Positions 34,192 through 43,183 of a stretch of 64,000 nucleotides of DNA are shown in pieces; position 1 is the stretch's first letter; each line of letters opens with the position of its first letter. The DNA comes from Caballeronia sordidicola (lineage in GTDB: Bacteria; Pseudomonadota; Gammaproteobacteria; Burkholderiales; Burkholderiaceae): positions 114,198-178,197 of the forward strand of contig NZ_MTHB01000262.1 of assembly GCF_002220365.1 (NCBI RefSeq), given 5' to 3'. Under the pieces are notes generated by a model. The model was given only the letters and a program-made list of their open reading frames with translations, did not search any database and was not told the origin of the DNA. The position numbers and the translations under genes were made by a program.

Positions 34192-35544
34192 ATGAAGAAG
34201 CGTTACACGCAGGTCACCGCATTCGCGGTGCTGAGCGTTACGGCATCCTTGCTCGCGGTATCGAATGCGTCCGCCTGGACGCTGAAAGAAGCGGCCGAGC
34301 CGTATTCGGGTACCACCATCAAGGCCGTTTTCCTCGACCGTCCTGGCTATAAGGCGGCCTCGGCGCTGATCCCGCAATTCGAGAAAGAGACCGGCATCAA
34401 GGTGCGTACTGAAGTGGTCCCTTACGAGAACACCCGCGAAAAGGAGGTGCTTAATTTCGTGGGCGGAGGTGACCAGGACGTCGTGCTGGTGGACGTGGTG
34501 TGGATGGGCGAATTCGCGAGCAACAAGTGGCTCGTACCGATCAAGACCTTCACCGACAACCCCAAGCTCGCTGATCCGAAGCTCGACTTGCCGGATTTCT
34601 TCCCGATCCTGCTCGACTCGTTCGGCACTTGGGACAAGACCACGTACGGCCTGCCCTTCGATAACTACTCGGGTTTAATGTTCTACAACAAGTGCATGTT
34701 GAAGGACGCAGGCTTCAACGGACCGCCGAAGACCTGGGACGAACTTCTCAACGTCTACGCGCCGAAGCTGACCAAGCCCGACAAGAACCAGTTCGCGTAT
34801 GCGCTGCAGTCGCGCCGTGGAGAAACGCAATCCGCCGATAGCTTCATGCGCATGCTCTGGCCAAACGGCGGCTCGCTGCTCGATGCCAAGTTCAAGTCGA
34901 ATTTGATGTCGCCGCAATCGCAAGCGGGTCTTGAATATCGCCAGAAACTGATGAAATACATGCCGCCGGGCATTGTTGATTACGACCATGCAGAAGCCGT
35001 GAATGCGCTTGCGCAAGGGCAGGTCGCAATGATCACGGAGTGGTCGGCGTTCTATCCAACGCTGACCGACCCGAGCAAGTCGAAGATCGGCAACTGCCTC
35101 GCGATTACGACCGAACCAACGGGACCTGCAGGACTGAAGCCGGCACTCGGCGGGTTCTCTCTGGCGGTGAACGCGAAGTCGAACGCGAAGAAGCAAGCGG
35201 CATCGTGGCTGTTTATCCAGTGGATCACCTCCAAGGAGATGGCGAAGCCGTATCTGGATGCGGGCGGTGTCAGCGGTCGCATGTCGGTCTACAAAGACCC
35301 CGCGGTGCAGGCGAAATTTCCGTTCGTGAATCCGATGGTGCAATCGTGGCAAGGCGGCGTGCCTGATTTCCGGCCGCGTTTCCCGGAATGGCCGGCAGTG
35401 TCTGAAGTGATCGGCGAATGGGGCAGCAAGATCATGCTCGGACAGGTGTCGGTGAAAGACGGCGCCAAGACGATCGGCGACAAGACGGAAGAGATCCTGA
35501 ACAAGGCGGGCTATTACGACGGCAAGAAGCCTTTGCTCAAGTAG
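34192..35544 (+). CDS. Periplasmic polyol/sugar-binding protein (ABC family 1)
   Basis: A 450-residue exported binding protein. The signal peptide (residues 1-27) ends SNASAWT. The mature part is an SBP_bac_1 domain, with EKETGIKVRTEVVPYE near the front and GLPFDNYSGLMFYNK in the ligand region, in keeping with sorbitol/mannitol or arabitol-type binding proteins. AGGAG precedes ATG 34192. The downstream dehydrogenases suggest a polyol ligand; the exact one cannot be read from sequence. Confidence 0.88.
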   Translation: MKKRYTQVTAFAVLSVTASLLAVSNASAWTLKEAAEPYSGTTIKAVFLDRPGYKAASALIPQFEKETGIKVRTEVVPYENTREKEVLNFVGGGDQDVVLVDVVWMGEFASNKWLVPIKTFTDNPKLADPKLDLPDFFPILLDSFGTWDKTTYGLPFDNYSGLMFYNKCMLKDAGFNGPPKTWDELLNVYAPKLTKPDKNQFAYALQSRRGETQSADSFMRMLWPNGGSLLDAKFKSNLMSPQSQAGLEYRQKLMKYMPPGIVDYDHAEAVNALAQGQVAMITEWSAFYPTLTDPSKSKIGNCLAITTEPTGPAGLKPALGGFSLAVNAKSNAKKQAASWLFIQWITSKEMAKPYLDAGGVSGRMSVYKDPAVQAKFPFVNPMVQSWQGGVPDFRPRFPEWPAVSEVIGEWGSKIMLGQVSVKDGAKTIGDKTEEILNKAGYYDGKKPLLK

Positions 35545-35629
35545 TGAGTCTTGCTTAAGCCGGCAAAGCGAGGCGCATGAGTGCCGCCTCGCTGCGCTCC
35601 CAGTCAGGCCAACCCCGCGGAGAAGATTC

Positions 35630-36568
35630 ATGCTCAAGACCACGGTTCCGCCAGCGACCGGCGCAATGCGGCCGCGACCGCGCGCACGCTATCGCTTCAT
35701 GCCGCGTTCGCCCGCGTTCTGGTTTCTGTTTCCGGCGGTCGCAGCGCTGGCGGTTATCGGTATCTATCCGCTGCTGCTCGCGGTCTACAACTCGTTTCAT
35801 CAGTACAAGCTCGCCGATCTCGCTGCCGGCACTCCGTTTGTCGGACTCGATAACTACATTGCCACGCTCACCGATCCCTCGTTCTGGGGCGCGCTCGGTC
35901 GCACGGTAGTGTTCCTGTGCCTGACCTTGCCGATCGAGATTGCGTTCGGTATGTTCGCCGCGCTAATGCTGCATCGCTCGGGCCTGCCGTGGCTTCGTGT
36001 TGCCGCCCGCGTGGGTCTGGTCATCCCGATGGCGACCACCTACGCCGTCGTCGGCCTGATCGGGCGGCTGATCTTCAACCGCCAGTTCGGGGTGGTCAAC
36101 TATCTGCTGAGCCGGTTCGGCATTGCGCCACTCGACTGGCTCGCGGACCCCACGCTTGCATTCGTCTCCGTGATGATCATGGACATCTGGCAATGGACGC
36201 CGTTTTGCGCGCTGATCCTGCTGGCCGGCCTCTCAATGGTGCCGAAGGAAGCAGAGGAAGCGGCACGCCTGGAGACGCCGAGGTGGAGCAAGATCCTGTG
36301 GCATCTGCAACTTCCGTATCTCTTGCCGGGCCTCACAGCCATCCTGATCCTGCGTTCGGCCGACATGCTCAAGATGTTCGACGCGGTATTCACCATGACG
36401 CGCGGCGGCCCGGGTACCGCGACTGAATTCATCAGTATCTATATCCAGCGCGTTGCTTTCCGCCTCTTCGATCAAGGCATGGCGTCCGCTCAGGCGGTCC
36501 TCCTGCTGATCCTCACGATCGTGTTGTCGCGGCTTTACATTCGTTTCGTTTATCGGGAGGCCGTGTGA
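35630..36568 (+). CDS. Polyol/sugar ABC transporter permease (MalF-like)
   Basis: A 312-residue inner-membrane protein with six main hydrophobic helices and the EAA-type coupling motif around EEAARLETPRWSKILWHL. Its partner is the next permease, whose GTG start overlaps its stop (GTGA). The N-terminal 25 residues are basic and cytoplasmic. Confidence 0.9.
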   Translation: MLKTTVPPATGAMRPRPRARYRFMPRSPAFWFLFPAVAALAVIGIYPLLLAVYNSFHQYKLADLAAGTPFVGLDNYIATLTDPSFWGALGRTVVFLCLTLPIEIAFGMFAALMLHRSGLPWLRVAARVGLVIPMATTYAVVGLIGRLIFNRQFGVVNYLLSRFGIAPLDWLADPTLAFVSVMIMDIWQWTPFCALILLAGLSMVPKEAEEAARLETPRWSKILWHLQLPYLLPGLTAILILRSADMLKMFDAVFTMTRGGPGTATEFISIYIQRVAFRLFDQGMASAQAVLLLILTIVLSRLYIRFVYREAV

Positions 36569-37461
36569 GCACATCAACGGATACCAGGGCTGCCTTGAAG
36601 CCGTCCGCCATGTCCTTGTCGCCCCGTGCACGCCGTGCGCGAAATGGGCGGCGGCGAGCCACGGCCTGGCATTTTATCGGACTGCTGATCGTATTTCTCA
36701 CATCGGTATTTCCGTTTTACTGGATGGTCACGACCAGCCTCAAGAGTCAGGCAGATGCGCTCGCGGTGCCGCCGGTCTGGGTGTTTACGCCAACGCTGAG
36801 CCACTATATTGACGCGCTGTTCGAGCATGACGTCGCGCATAGCTTGCTGAACTCGCTGATCGTGGCGAGCAGCGCGACCTTCCTGTCGCTGCTGCTTGGC
36901 ACGCCCGCTGCATACGCGCTTGCGCGCTTCGAGTTTCGCGGCAAGGAAGACCTTTGGTTCTGGTTCATCTCGAACCGGATGGTGAGTCCCGTCGTGCTGG
37001 CAGTGCCGTTTTTCCTGATTGCCACCAAGCTGGATCTTGTCGATACGCATATCGTGCTGATCCTGCTGTATCTGACATTCTCCCTGCCGATCGTCGTATG
37101 GATATGCACCGATCAGTTCCGCAGCATTCCCGTGGAACTCGATGAAGCTGCGCGCCTGGACGGTGCGTCGCCGTGGCGCATTTTCTGGCGTATCAATCTG
37201 CCGCTCGCCATGCCGGGCATTGTCGTCTCGGCGATCTTCGCATTCATCTTTTCGTGGAACGACCTGCTGTATGCGCTGGTCCTCACGCGCACTGACGCCA
37301 TCACCTCGCCGGTGGCCGCGACCAGCTACATGAGCGGGTACGAATTGCCGTGGGGCGAGATCATGGCGACCGGTACGCTGATCGTGTTGCCCATGGTCGT
37401 GTTTGCGCTGGCCGTGTCGGGCCGGTTGGTGCAGGGGCTCACCATGGGCGCGGTGAAATGA
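36565..37461 (+). CDS. Polyol/sugar ABC transporter permease (MalG-like)
   Basis: A 298-residue inner-membrane protein with six hydrophobic helices and the coupling motif DEAARLDGASPWRIFWRI. It begins at GTG 36565, overlapping the preceding permease gene. A 35-residue basic N-terminal extension (SLSPRARRARNGRRR) precedes the first helix. It is followed 46 bases later by the SorC-family regulator, probably in the same transcript. Confidence 0.9.
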   Translation: MSTSTDTRAALKPSAMSLSPRARRARNGRRRATAWHFIGLLIVFLTSVFPFYWMVTTSLKSQADALAVPPVWVFTPTLSHYIDALFEHDVAHSLLNSLIVASSATFLSLLLGTPAAYALARFEFRGKEDLWFWFISNRMVSPVVLAVPFFLIATKLDLVDTHIVLILLYLTFSLPIVVWICTDQFRSIPVELDEAARLDGASPWRIFWRINLPLAMPGIVVSAIFAFIFSWNDLLYALVLTRTDAITSPVAATSYMSGYELPWGEIMATGTLIVLPMVVFALAVSGRLVQGLTMGAVK

Positions 37462-37507
37462 CGGGTGAATTAAGATCCGTCGGTCGCTACAGAAATCGAT
37501 AAAACTC

Positions 37508-38500
37508 ATGAATAAACCCACGCCGACCGCCGCCCCCCCGCTTGCTGAACCCTCTATCGATTCGTCTGTCGATCCCGAGGAGGAACTGCAGGCGCGGGTG
37601 GCCTGGCATTACTACGTCGGCAATCTCACGCAGCAGGAGATCGCACAGCGTATTGGCAGCAACCGGGTGCGCGTGAACCGGCTGCTGGCCGCAAGCCGGG
37701 AATCGGGGATGGTGCAGATCACCATCAACAACCGGCTCGCGCCCTGCGTGGCGCTGGAGGAAGCGCTGATGAAGCGCTTCGGCCTGGAGGCCGCGGTGGT
37801 CGTGCCGACCGGCGCCGACACCGACGCCAATATGGCCGCGCTCGGCATTGGCGCGGCGAACTATCTGTCGCGCCAGATCGAGGCGGGGCAGACTATCGGA
37901 CTCGGTTGGGGGCGCACCATTCGCGCCGTGTTGCGCGCGCTGCCGCAGCGCGCCTATGGACCGATATCGGCGGTGTCGTTACAGGGCGGCCTGTCGCATT
38001 GCCCCAGCATCAACACCTTCGACATCGTGTCTGACTTCGCCAATCTATGTCAGGCAGACGGTTTCCTGTTTGCCGCGCCGATCTATGTGAGCAGCCAGAA
38101 AGTGCGCGACATGTTGCTGCAGGAAGACGCGGTGCGTGAGACCTACGACCGCGCGCGCCAATCCGACATGGCGCTGCTGACATGCGGAGATCTGACGGAG
38201 TCGCTAGTCGTGACCTACGGCATTAACGACCCAGAGCAAGTGCGTGCGCTCGAAAAAGCCGGTGCAGTAGGCGACATGCTCGGGCATTTCATGGATGCCG
38301 ACGGAGAAGCAATCGATCATCCGCTGAACCGCCGCACAGTGGCAATCACCCTGGACGACCTGCGCAAGATTGGGCGCGTCGTGCTGGTCAGCGGCGGAGC
38401 GAAAAAATTTGTCGTTACGCGAGCGGCGCTGCGCGGCCGTTATCCGTCGGTGCTCGTCACCGATGAAGACACCGCGCAGCGTCTGTGCAATGAACCCTGA
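37508..38500 (+). CDS. SorC-family sugar-binding transcriptional regulator
   Basis: A 330-residue regulator. Residues about 25-75 form the helix-turn-helix (NLTQQEIAQRIGSNRVRVNRLLA). The rest is the SorC effector domain (LGWGRTIRAVL, later LVSGGAKKF), which binds sugar or polyol phosphates. Found inside a polyol import and oxidation operon, it probably activates or represses that operon in response to the substrate. A TTGTAA/TTACAA repeat in the operon's promoter is its likely site. Confidence 0.88.
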   Translation: MNKPTPTAAPPLAEPSIDSSVDPEEELQARVAWHYYVGNLTQQEIAQRIGSNRVRVNRLLAASRESGMVQITINNRLAPCVALEEALMKRFGLEAAVVVPTGADTDANMAALGIGAANYLSRQIEAGQTIGLGWGRTIRAVLRALPQRAYGPISAVSLQGGLSHCPSINTFDIVSDFANLCQADGFLFAAPIYVSSQKVRDMLLQEDAVRETYDRARQSDMALLTCGDLTESLVVTYGINDPEQVRALEKAGAVGDMLGHFMDADGEAIDHPLNRRTVAITLDDLRKIGRVVLVSGGAKKFVVTRAALRGRYPSVLVTDEDTAQRLCNEP

Positions 38501-38507
38501 GAGAACG

Positions 38508-39260
38508 ATGAACATGGACCGCAATCGCGAATTCGCCGGCAAGACTGTCCTCGTCACCGGGGCGGGCAAGGGCATCGGCTATGCAACCGCGATTCTGATG
38601 GCGCAGCGTGGTGCACAGGTGGTTGCGTTGAGCCGGTCACAGCCGGATCTCGACGCACTGAGCAACACGATCCGCTGCAAGACGATCACCGTCGATCTCG
38701 CCGATGCCGCCGCCACGCTCGCAGCGGTGCAGCAAGCTAGTGAGGCGCAACCGGTTGATCTGCTGGTGAACTGCGCCGGGATTGCGGAGCTGGCGCCGTT
38801 TCTCGACACCTCAGTCGATTCCTTCGATATCACCATGGCGGTCAACGTGCGCGCCGCGATGATCATCGCGCAGGACTATGCGCGCGGCGTGATCGCACGA
38901 GGCACGGGCGGCGCGATCGTCAATGTATCGAGCATCGCCGCGCAGGTCGGCACGCCGCTGCACGCGGCGTATTGTGCGTCGAAGGCGGCGCTCGACGCGC
39001 TGACCCGCGTGATGGCGGTCGAGCTTGGCGTGCATGGTATTCGCGTCAACACGGTCAACCCGGTCATCACCATGACGCCGATGGCTGAAAAGGTCTGGAG
39101 CGAGCCTGCGAAGTCCGCGCCCATGCTCGCCCGCATTCCCTTGCAACGATTCGTGCAGCCCGATGAAGTGGCACGCACGATCGCCTACCTGCTCAGCAGC
39201 GACTCGAGCATGGTCAACGGCGTCAGCCTCGCTGTAGACGGCGGTTTTCAGGCCGGCTGA
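38508..39260 (+). CDS. SDR-family dehydrogenase, L-xylulose reductase-like
   Basis: A 250-residue classical short-chain dehydrogenase. NAD(P)-site GAGKGIG, NCAG motif and active-site YCASK are present. The C-terminal part (NPVITMTPMAEKVWSEP, then RIPLQRF) closely follows the dicarbonyl/L-xylulose reductase branch, so it likely interconverts a ketose and a polyol. It starts 7 bases after the SorC gene; ATG 38508 and ATG 38514 are both possible, the first having GAGAG upstream. With the next gene it could provide a two-step polyol oxidation. Confidence 0.86.
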   Translation: MNMDRNREFAGKTVLVTGAGKGIGYATAILMAQRGAQVVALSRSQPDLDALSNTIRCKTITVDLADAAATLAAVQQASEAQPVDLLVNCAGIAELAPFLDTSVDSFDITMAVNVRAAMIIAQDYARGVIARGTGGAIVNVSSIAAQVGTPLHAAYCASKAALDALTRVMAVELGVHGIRVNTVNPVITMTPMAEKVWSEPAKSAPMLARIPLQRFVQPDEVARTIAYLLSSDSSMVNGVSLAVDGGFQAG

Positions 39261-39296
39261 TTTCACTACTTTTACTCTTAGCAGAGGGCTTCAATC

Positions 39297-40331
39297 ATGG
39301 AAGCACTGGTTCTCGAAGAAGCGCGGCGCATCAGCTTGCGTCCGTTCACGTTGCCGCAAGTGGTCGGTGCGCGAGATGTACGCATTCGCATCAATACGGT
39401 CGGCATTTGCGGCAGCGATATCCACTACTACCAGCACGGCCGGATCGGGCCGTTCGTTGTCAATGAGCCGATGGTCCTGGGTCACGAAGCGGCGGGAACC
39501 GTGATCCAGACCGGCGACGAAGTGAAGCATCTGAAAGTCGGCGATCGCGTTTGCATGGAGCCGGGCGTACCCGACATGGAGTCCCGCGCGTCGCGTGAAG
39601 GCATGTACAACCTCGACCCGAGCGTGCGTTTCTGGGCGACTCCACCGGTGCATGGTTGCCTGACGCCGTTCGTCGTGCATCCGGCGGCGTTCACGTTCAA
39701 GCTGCCGGACAACGTGAGCTTTGCTGAAGGCGCGATTGTCGAGCCGCTGGCTATCGGCATGCAGGCGGCAACGAAAGCGGCGATAAAACCGGGGGACGTA
39801 GCCGTTATTCTCGGTGCCGGAACGATCGGCATGATGTGTGCGCTGGCCGCGCTCGCGGGGGGATGCAGCCGCGCGATCGTATGCGATCTCGTACCGGAAA
39901 AGCTGGCGTTGATCGGCGACGTGCAAGGCGTGACTGCAGTCAACATTCGGGACCGGCGCGTACAGGACGTGGTGTCGGAACTCACCGACGGCTGGGGTGC
40001 GAATGTTGTCTTCGAAGCGAGCGGCAATGAAAAAGCGTTTGAGGGCATTGTCGACCTGTTGTGCCCGGGCGGTTGCCTTGTCCTGGTCGGGATGCCCCAA
40101 AAGCCGGTGCCTATCGATATTGTCGCCGTCCAGATCAAGGAAGTGCGGATCGAATCCGTGTTCCGTTACGCCAACATGTTTGCGCGTGCGATCCAGTTGA
40201 TCGCATCAGGCAGGCTCGACGTCAAGCCGTTCATCTCGCGATCGTTTGCCTTCGCGGACGGCATCAAGGCATTCGAGGAAGCCGCGAGCGGCAACCCCAC
40301 CGACGTGAAGGTGCAAATCGTCCTGGAGTAG
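39297..40331 (+). CDS. Zinc-dependent polyol dehydrogenase (xylitol/sorbitol dehydrogenase type)
   Basis: A 344-residue medium-chain dehydrogenase. The catalytic zinc ligands appear as Cys38 (GICGSD), His63-Glu64 (GHEAAG) and a later EPLAI glutamate; the NAD site is GAGTIGMM. The four structural-zinc cysteines are replaced (Asp93, Ser96, Ser99 and Asp107), as in animal sorbitol dehydrogenase, so the enzyme should bind only the catalytic zinc. It is the last gene of the polyol operon and would oxidise the imported polyol to a ketose. Confidence 0.88.
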   Translation: MEALVLEEARRISLRPFTLPQVVGARDVRIRINTVGICGSDIHYYQHGRIGPFVVNEPMVLGHEAAGTVIQTGDEVKHLKVGDRVCMEPGVPDMESRASREGMYNLDPSVRFWATPPVHGCLTPFVVHPAAFTFKLPDNVSFAEGAIVEPLAIGMQAATKAAIKPGDVAVILGAGTIGMMCALAALAGGCSRAIVCDLVPEKLALIGDVQGVTAVNIRDRRVQDVVSELTDGWGANVVFEASGNEKAFEGIVDLLCPGGCLVLVGMPQKPVPIDIVAVQIKEVRIESVFRYANMFARAIQLIASGRLDVKPFISRSFAFADGIKAFEEAASGNPTDVKVQIVLE

Positions 40332-40364
40332 CAGGAGCGTTTTAGTTTTAACGTGAGCCCTGAT

Positions 40365-40901
40365 TCAGGTCCATTGCTTTAGCAACGGACCTTCGCGTCC
40401 TCCAACAGGATCGCTGCGTGGAAACGGCAACGCTTCCATCGCAGCGATTTCTTTCTCAGATAGCGCGTCGCGCCGGATGTCCCATTGCTGGCCTTCGGGA
40501 TAGGCGCCGACCACTTGAAACCGTCCCTCCGTCGCTTGCAGGCAGTGGCCGGTTCCTGCTGGAAGCAGCACGACATCGCCGGCCTCCAGCGTGACCACCA
40601 GGCCGCCGGGTCCCCCGATTATCACCTCCGCTGTTCCCGATATTGCGCCGAGCACTTCATGCGCCGTGGAGTGGAAGTGGTGGTAGTCGAAGATGCTGTC
40701 GCGCCACTGCGGCGGCCATTCGTTGAGAGCGAACATTGCTTCAAATACCGGGCCGAGATCTTTGCAGGAAGGAGAAAGGACTTGCCGGTAAACCAGTACC
40801 GGCAAGTGCCGATTGTTCGGGACCCAGGCATGGGGTGTCAGTCTGAGGATTTCGTATTCGAGATCTGAAGCGTGGCGGGCGGACTGAAGATCGTGCTTCA
40901 T
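40365..40901 (-). CDS. Cupin-domain protein of unknown substrate
   Basis: A 178-residue protein with a single cupin barrel: FDYHHFHSTAHEVLG carries the first metal-binding motif and VVLLPAGTGHCL the second. Related proteins are annotated only as cupins; roles in sugar or small-molecule modification or sensing are possible. ATG 40901 follows GGAG; an upstream extension of 14 codons is not used. It is convergent with the polyol dehydrogenase. A 9-bp inverted repeat lies upstream. Confidence 0.8.
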   Translation of the reverse strand: MKHDLQSARHASDLEYEILRLTPHAWVPNNRHLPVLVYRQVLSPSCKDLGPVFEAMFALNEWPPQWRDSIFDYHHFHSTAHEVLGAISGTAEVIIGGPGGLVVTLEAGDVVLLPAGTGHCLQATEGRFQVVGAYPEGQQWDIRRDALSEKEIAAMEALPFPRSDPVGGREGPLLKQWT

Positions 40902-40975
40902 GAAAGCTCCTTTATCGAACCGGATGACGAAGGTTCTATGCACGTCAGCGTTTTACGTGCCCGCGCTCCGGCGCA

Positions 40976-41000
40976 CGCTAACCGCGACTCCCGGTTAGCG
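40976..41000. promoter_or_regulatory. 9-bp inverted repeat upstream of the cupin gene
   Basis: CGCTAACCG (40976-40984) and CGGTTAGCG (40992-41000) are exact reverse complements around a 7-base loop. It lies 75 bases before the cupin start and could be its operator; no T-run follows on either side. Confidence 0.4.
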
Positions 41001-41072
41001 CGTTGAAAAAACTACTGCGCCGTGGCTCGTCAACAGGGCGAGCCCTAAATCTTCCATATTAAATACCATTAG

Positions 41073-41090
41073 CTGTCATATAGCTTTCAT
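41073..41090 (+). promoter_or_regulatory. Pho box upstream of phoX
   Basis: CTGTCATATAGCTTTCAT matches the PhoB consensus of two CTGTCAT-type repeats with 11-base period: the first repeat is perfect and the second has five of seven bases. It lies 118 bases before the phoX start, in the proper orientation. Phosphate-starvation induction of phoX is expected. Confidence 0.8.
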
Positions 41091-41207
41091 TAATGAAACT
41101 TACACTTCGCCTTCATCGCGCATCCCCCGACCCATGTGCCGAACGCTCAGGCGCTTGAATGACAGGGTGCGCTGGCCCCCACCCAACAGAAAACCGGACC
41201 AGACGAC

Positions 41208-43163
41208 ATGCAAGAGCAGCCCAACGTATCGCGCCGTAAAGCCCTCAAACTGCTCGTGGGTGCACCCATGCTGCCTTTAGGCGCGTTCTCCGTTTCCACG
41301 CTTTTGTCTGGCTGCGGTGGAGACAGCGCGAGCGCACCGGCCACGTCGGCATCGTTCAAGTCCGCTTCTTTCGCTTCAATGGCCGCTCCGTCGCTGGCTG
41401 ACACGGCGGCCATGGCGACCACTACGGTCGGCTCGACGCTTACGGTCAGCTATAGCGACGGCACCACGCAAGCGTACAAGCTCGCCTACCAGCCGTTCTT
41501 CGTGACGGGGGACCTCGTGCCGAACGGCAGCTGCGGCACGACGCTCGCGGGTGGTTACTACGACATCGACAACCAGCCGATCATCGACAAATCGGTGGCC
41601 GGTAAAGAGCGCCAGTTCTTCTCGGATTGCCCGGATGGCACGTCGCTGCTGTCACTCGATAAACCCACCGTCGCCGGCATAAAGGGCCGTGCCGTATTCG
41701 CAGTCGTGCAGTTCGAATATGCGACGCGCGACCAGAGCCTCGTGTCGGCGTACGGACAGTTGCCTTCGCCTATCGCGGTACTCACGCTCGATCAGGATCA
41801 GACGACCGGCAAACTGACGCTCGTGAAGTATCACAACGTGGATACGTCGAAGGCGAATGGATTGTGGATCACGTGCGGCGCGAGCTTGTCGCCATGGAAC
41901 ACGCATCTGTCGAGCGAAGAGTACGAGCCGGACGCAACGGTCATTTCAACCAACAGCCAGTTCAAAGCGTTCAGCACGAGTCTCTATGGCGACGCGAGCC
42001 GTGCGAACCCCTACAACTATGGCCATCTCCCGGAAGTCACGGTGAACCCGGACGGCACGGGCACGATCAAGAAACACTACAACCTCGGACGCATCTCGCA
42101 CGAACTGGTGCAGGTGTTGCCGGACAAGCGCACCGTCATGATGGGCGACGACGCGACCAACGGCGGCCTCTTCATGTTCATCGCGGATCGGGCGGAGGAC
42201 TTGTCGTCGGGCACGCTGTATGTGGCGAAGTGGACGCAGACATCGTCGGCGGCCGCGGGTTCGGCCAACCTGACGTGGATCAGGATTGGCAGCGCGACGA
42301 GCGCGGAGATAGAGGCCATGGCAGCGAAGCTCAAAGCGGCGGACATCATGGACGTGAGCACCAAGGACCCACTCGACGCGAGCTTCACGAAGATCAATTT
42401 CAACGGCACGTTCAACTGGATTCGCATCAAGCCCGGCATGGAGAAGGCGGCGGCATTCCTGGAGACGCATCGTTACGCGGCGTATATAGGCGGGAGCATG
42501 GGCTTTACGAAGCTCGAAGGCACGACGATCAACGCGAAGGACAAGATCGTGTACACCGCCATGTCGCGCGTCGAGAAGTCGATGGTGAAGGGCAACGCGG
42601 CATCCACAGATGTAGCCGTCGACAAAACCATCAGCGCCGGTGCGGTCTACGCGTTGAACCTGAAAGCGGGGCAGAGAGACACGAGCGGTACCGCGATCAA
42701 CAGCGAATGGGTCCCGGTCGACATGGCTGCACCGGCGGCGCTGGTCGGCGAAGATCTGGCCACCCCCGATGCCATCGGCAATACCGCGAACGCGGGCAAG
42801 ATCGCAAACCCGGACAACCTGAAATTCTCGGAGAAGTTGCGCACGCTCTTCATTGGCGAAGATTCGGGCATGCACGTGAACAACTTCCTGTGGGCCTACA
42901 ACGTGGATACGCAGAACCTGTCACGGGTGCTGTCGTGTCCGGCCGGCGCGGAATCGACCGGCCTTCATGCGGTTGACGAGATCAACGGCTGGACCTACAT
43001 CATGAGCAACTTCCAGCACGCGGGTGACTGGGAAAGTCCGGTCCACGACAAGGTAAAGGCCGCACTGGACCCGATCGTGCGGGCCAACTACAAGGATCGC
43101 TTCGGCGCCACGGTCGGTTACCTGAGCGCGGACGCCTCCAGCATCAAGCTCGCCAAAGGCTGA
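41208..43163 (+). CDS. phoX: Secreted alkaline phosphatase/phosphodiesterase, PhoX (DUF839) family
   Basis: A 651-residue exported enzyme. The N-terminus has a twin-arginine-type leader (SRRKALKLLVGAPMLPLG) ending in SGCGGD, so it is Tat-exported and may be lipid-anchored. The rest matches PhoX-family phosphatases, calcium- and iron-dependent monoesterases that release phosphate outside the cytoplasm (GRISHELVQVLPDKRTVMMG is typical). A good Pho box lies upstream. It is convergent with a di-haem peroxidase gene 20 bases away. Confidence 0.88.
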   Translation: MQEQPNVSRRKALKLLVGAPMLPLGAFSVSTLLSGCGGDSASAPATSASFKSASFASMAAPSLADTAAMATTTVGSTLTVSYSDGTTQAYKLAYQPFFVTGDLVPNGSCGTTLAGGYYDIDNQPIIDKSVAGKERQFFSDCPDGTSLLSLDKPTVAGIKGRAVFAVVQFEYATRDQSLVSAYGQLPSPIAVLTLDQDQTTGKLTLVKYHNVDTSKANGLWITCGASLSPWNTHLSSEEYEPDATVISTNSQFKAFSTSLYGDASRANPYNYGHLPEVTVNPDGTGTIKKHYNLGRISHELVQVLPDKRTVMMGDDATNGGLFMFIADRAEDLSSGTLYVAKWTQTSSAAAGSANLTWIRIGSATSAEIEAMAAKLKAADIMDVSTKDPLDASFTKINFNGTFNWIRIKPGMEKAAAFLETHRYAAYIGGSMGFTKLEGTTINAKDKIVYTAMSRVEKSMVKGNAASTDVAVDKTISAGAVYALNLKAGQRDTSGTAINSEWVPVDMAAPAALVGEDLATPDAIGNTANAGKIANPDNLKFSEKLRTLFIGEDSGMHVNNFLWAYNVDTQNLSRVLSCPAGAESTGLHAVDEINGWTYIMSNFQHAGDWESPVHDKVKAALDPIVRANYKDRFGATVGYLSADASSIKLAKG

Positions 43164-43183
43164 TCGAGCAACTTTCGAATGCT

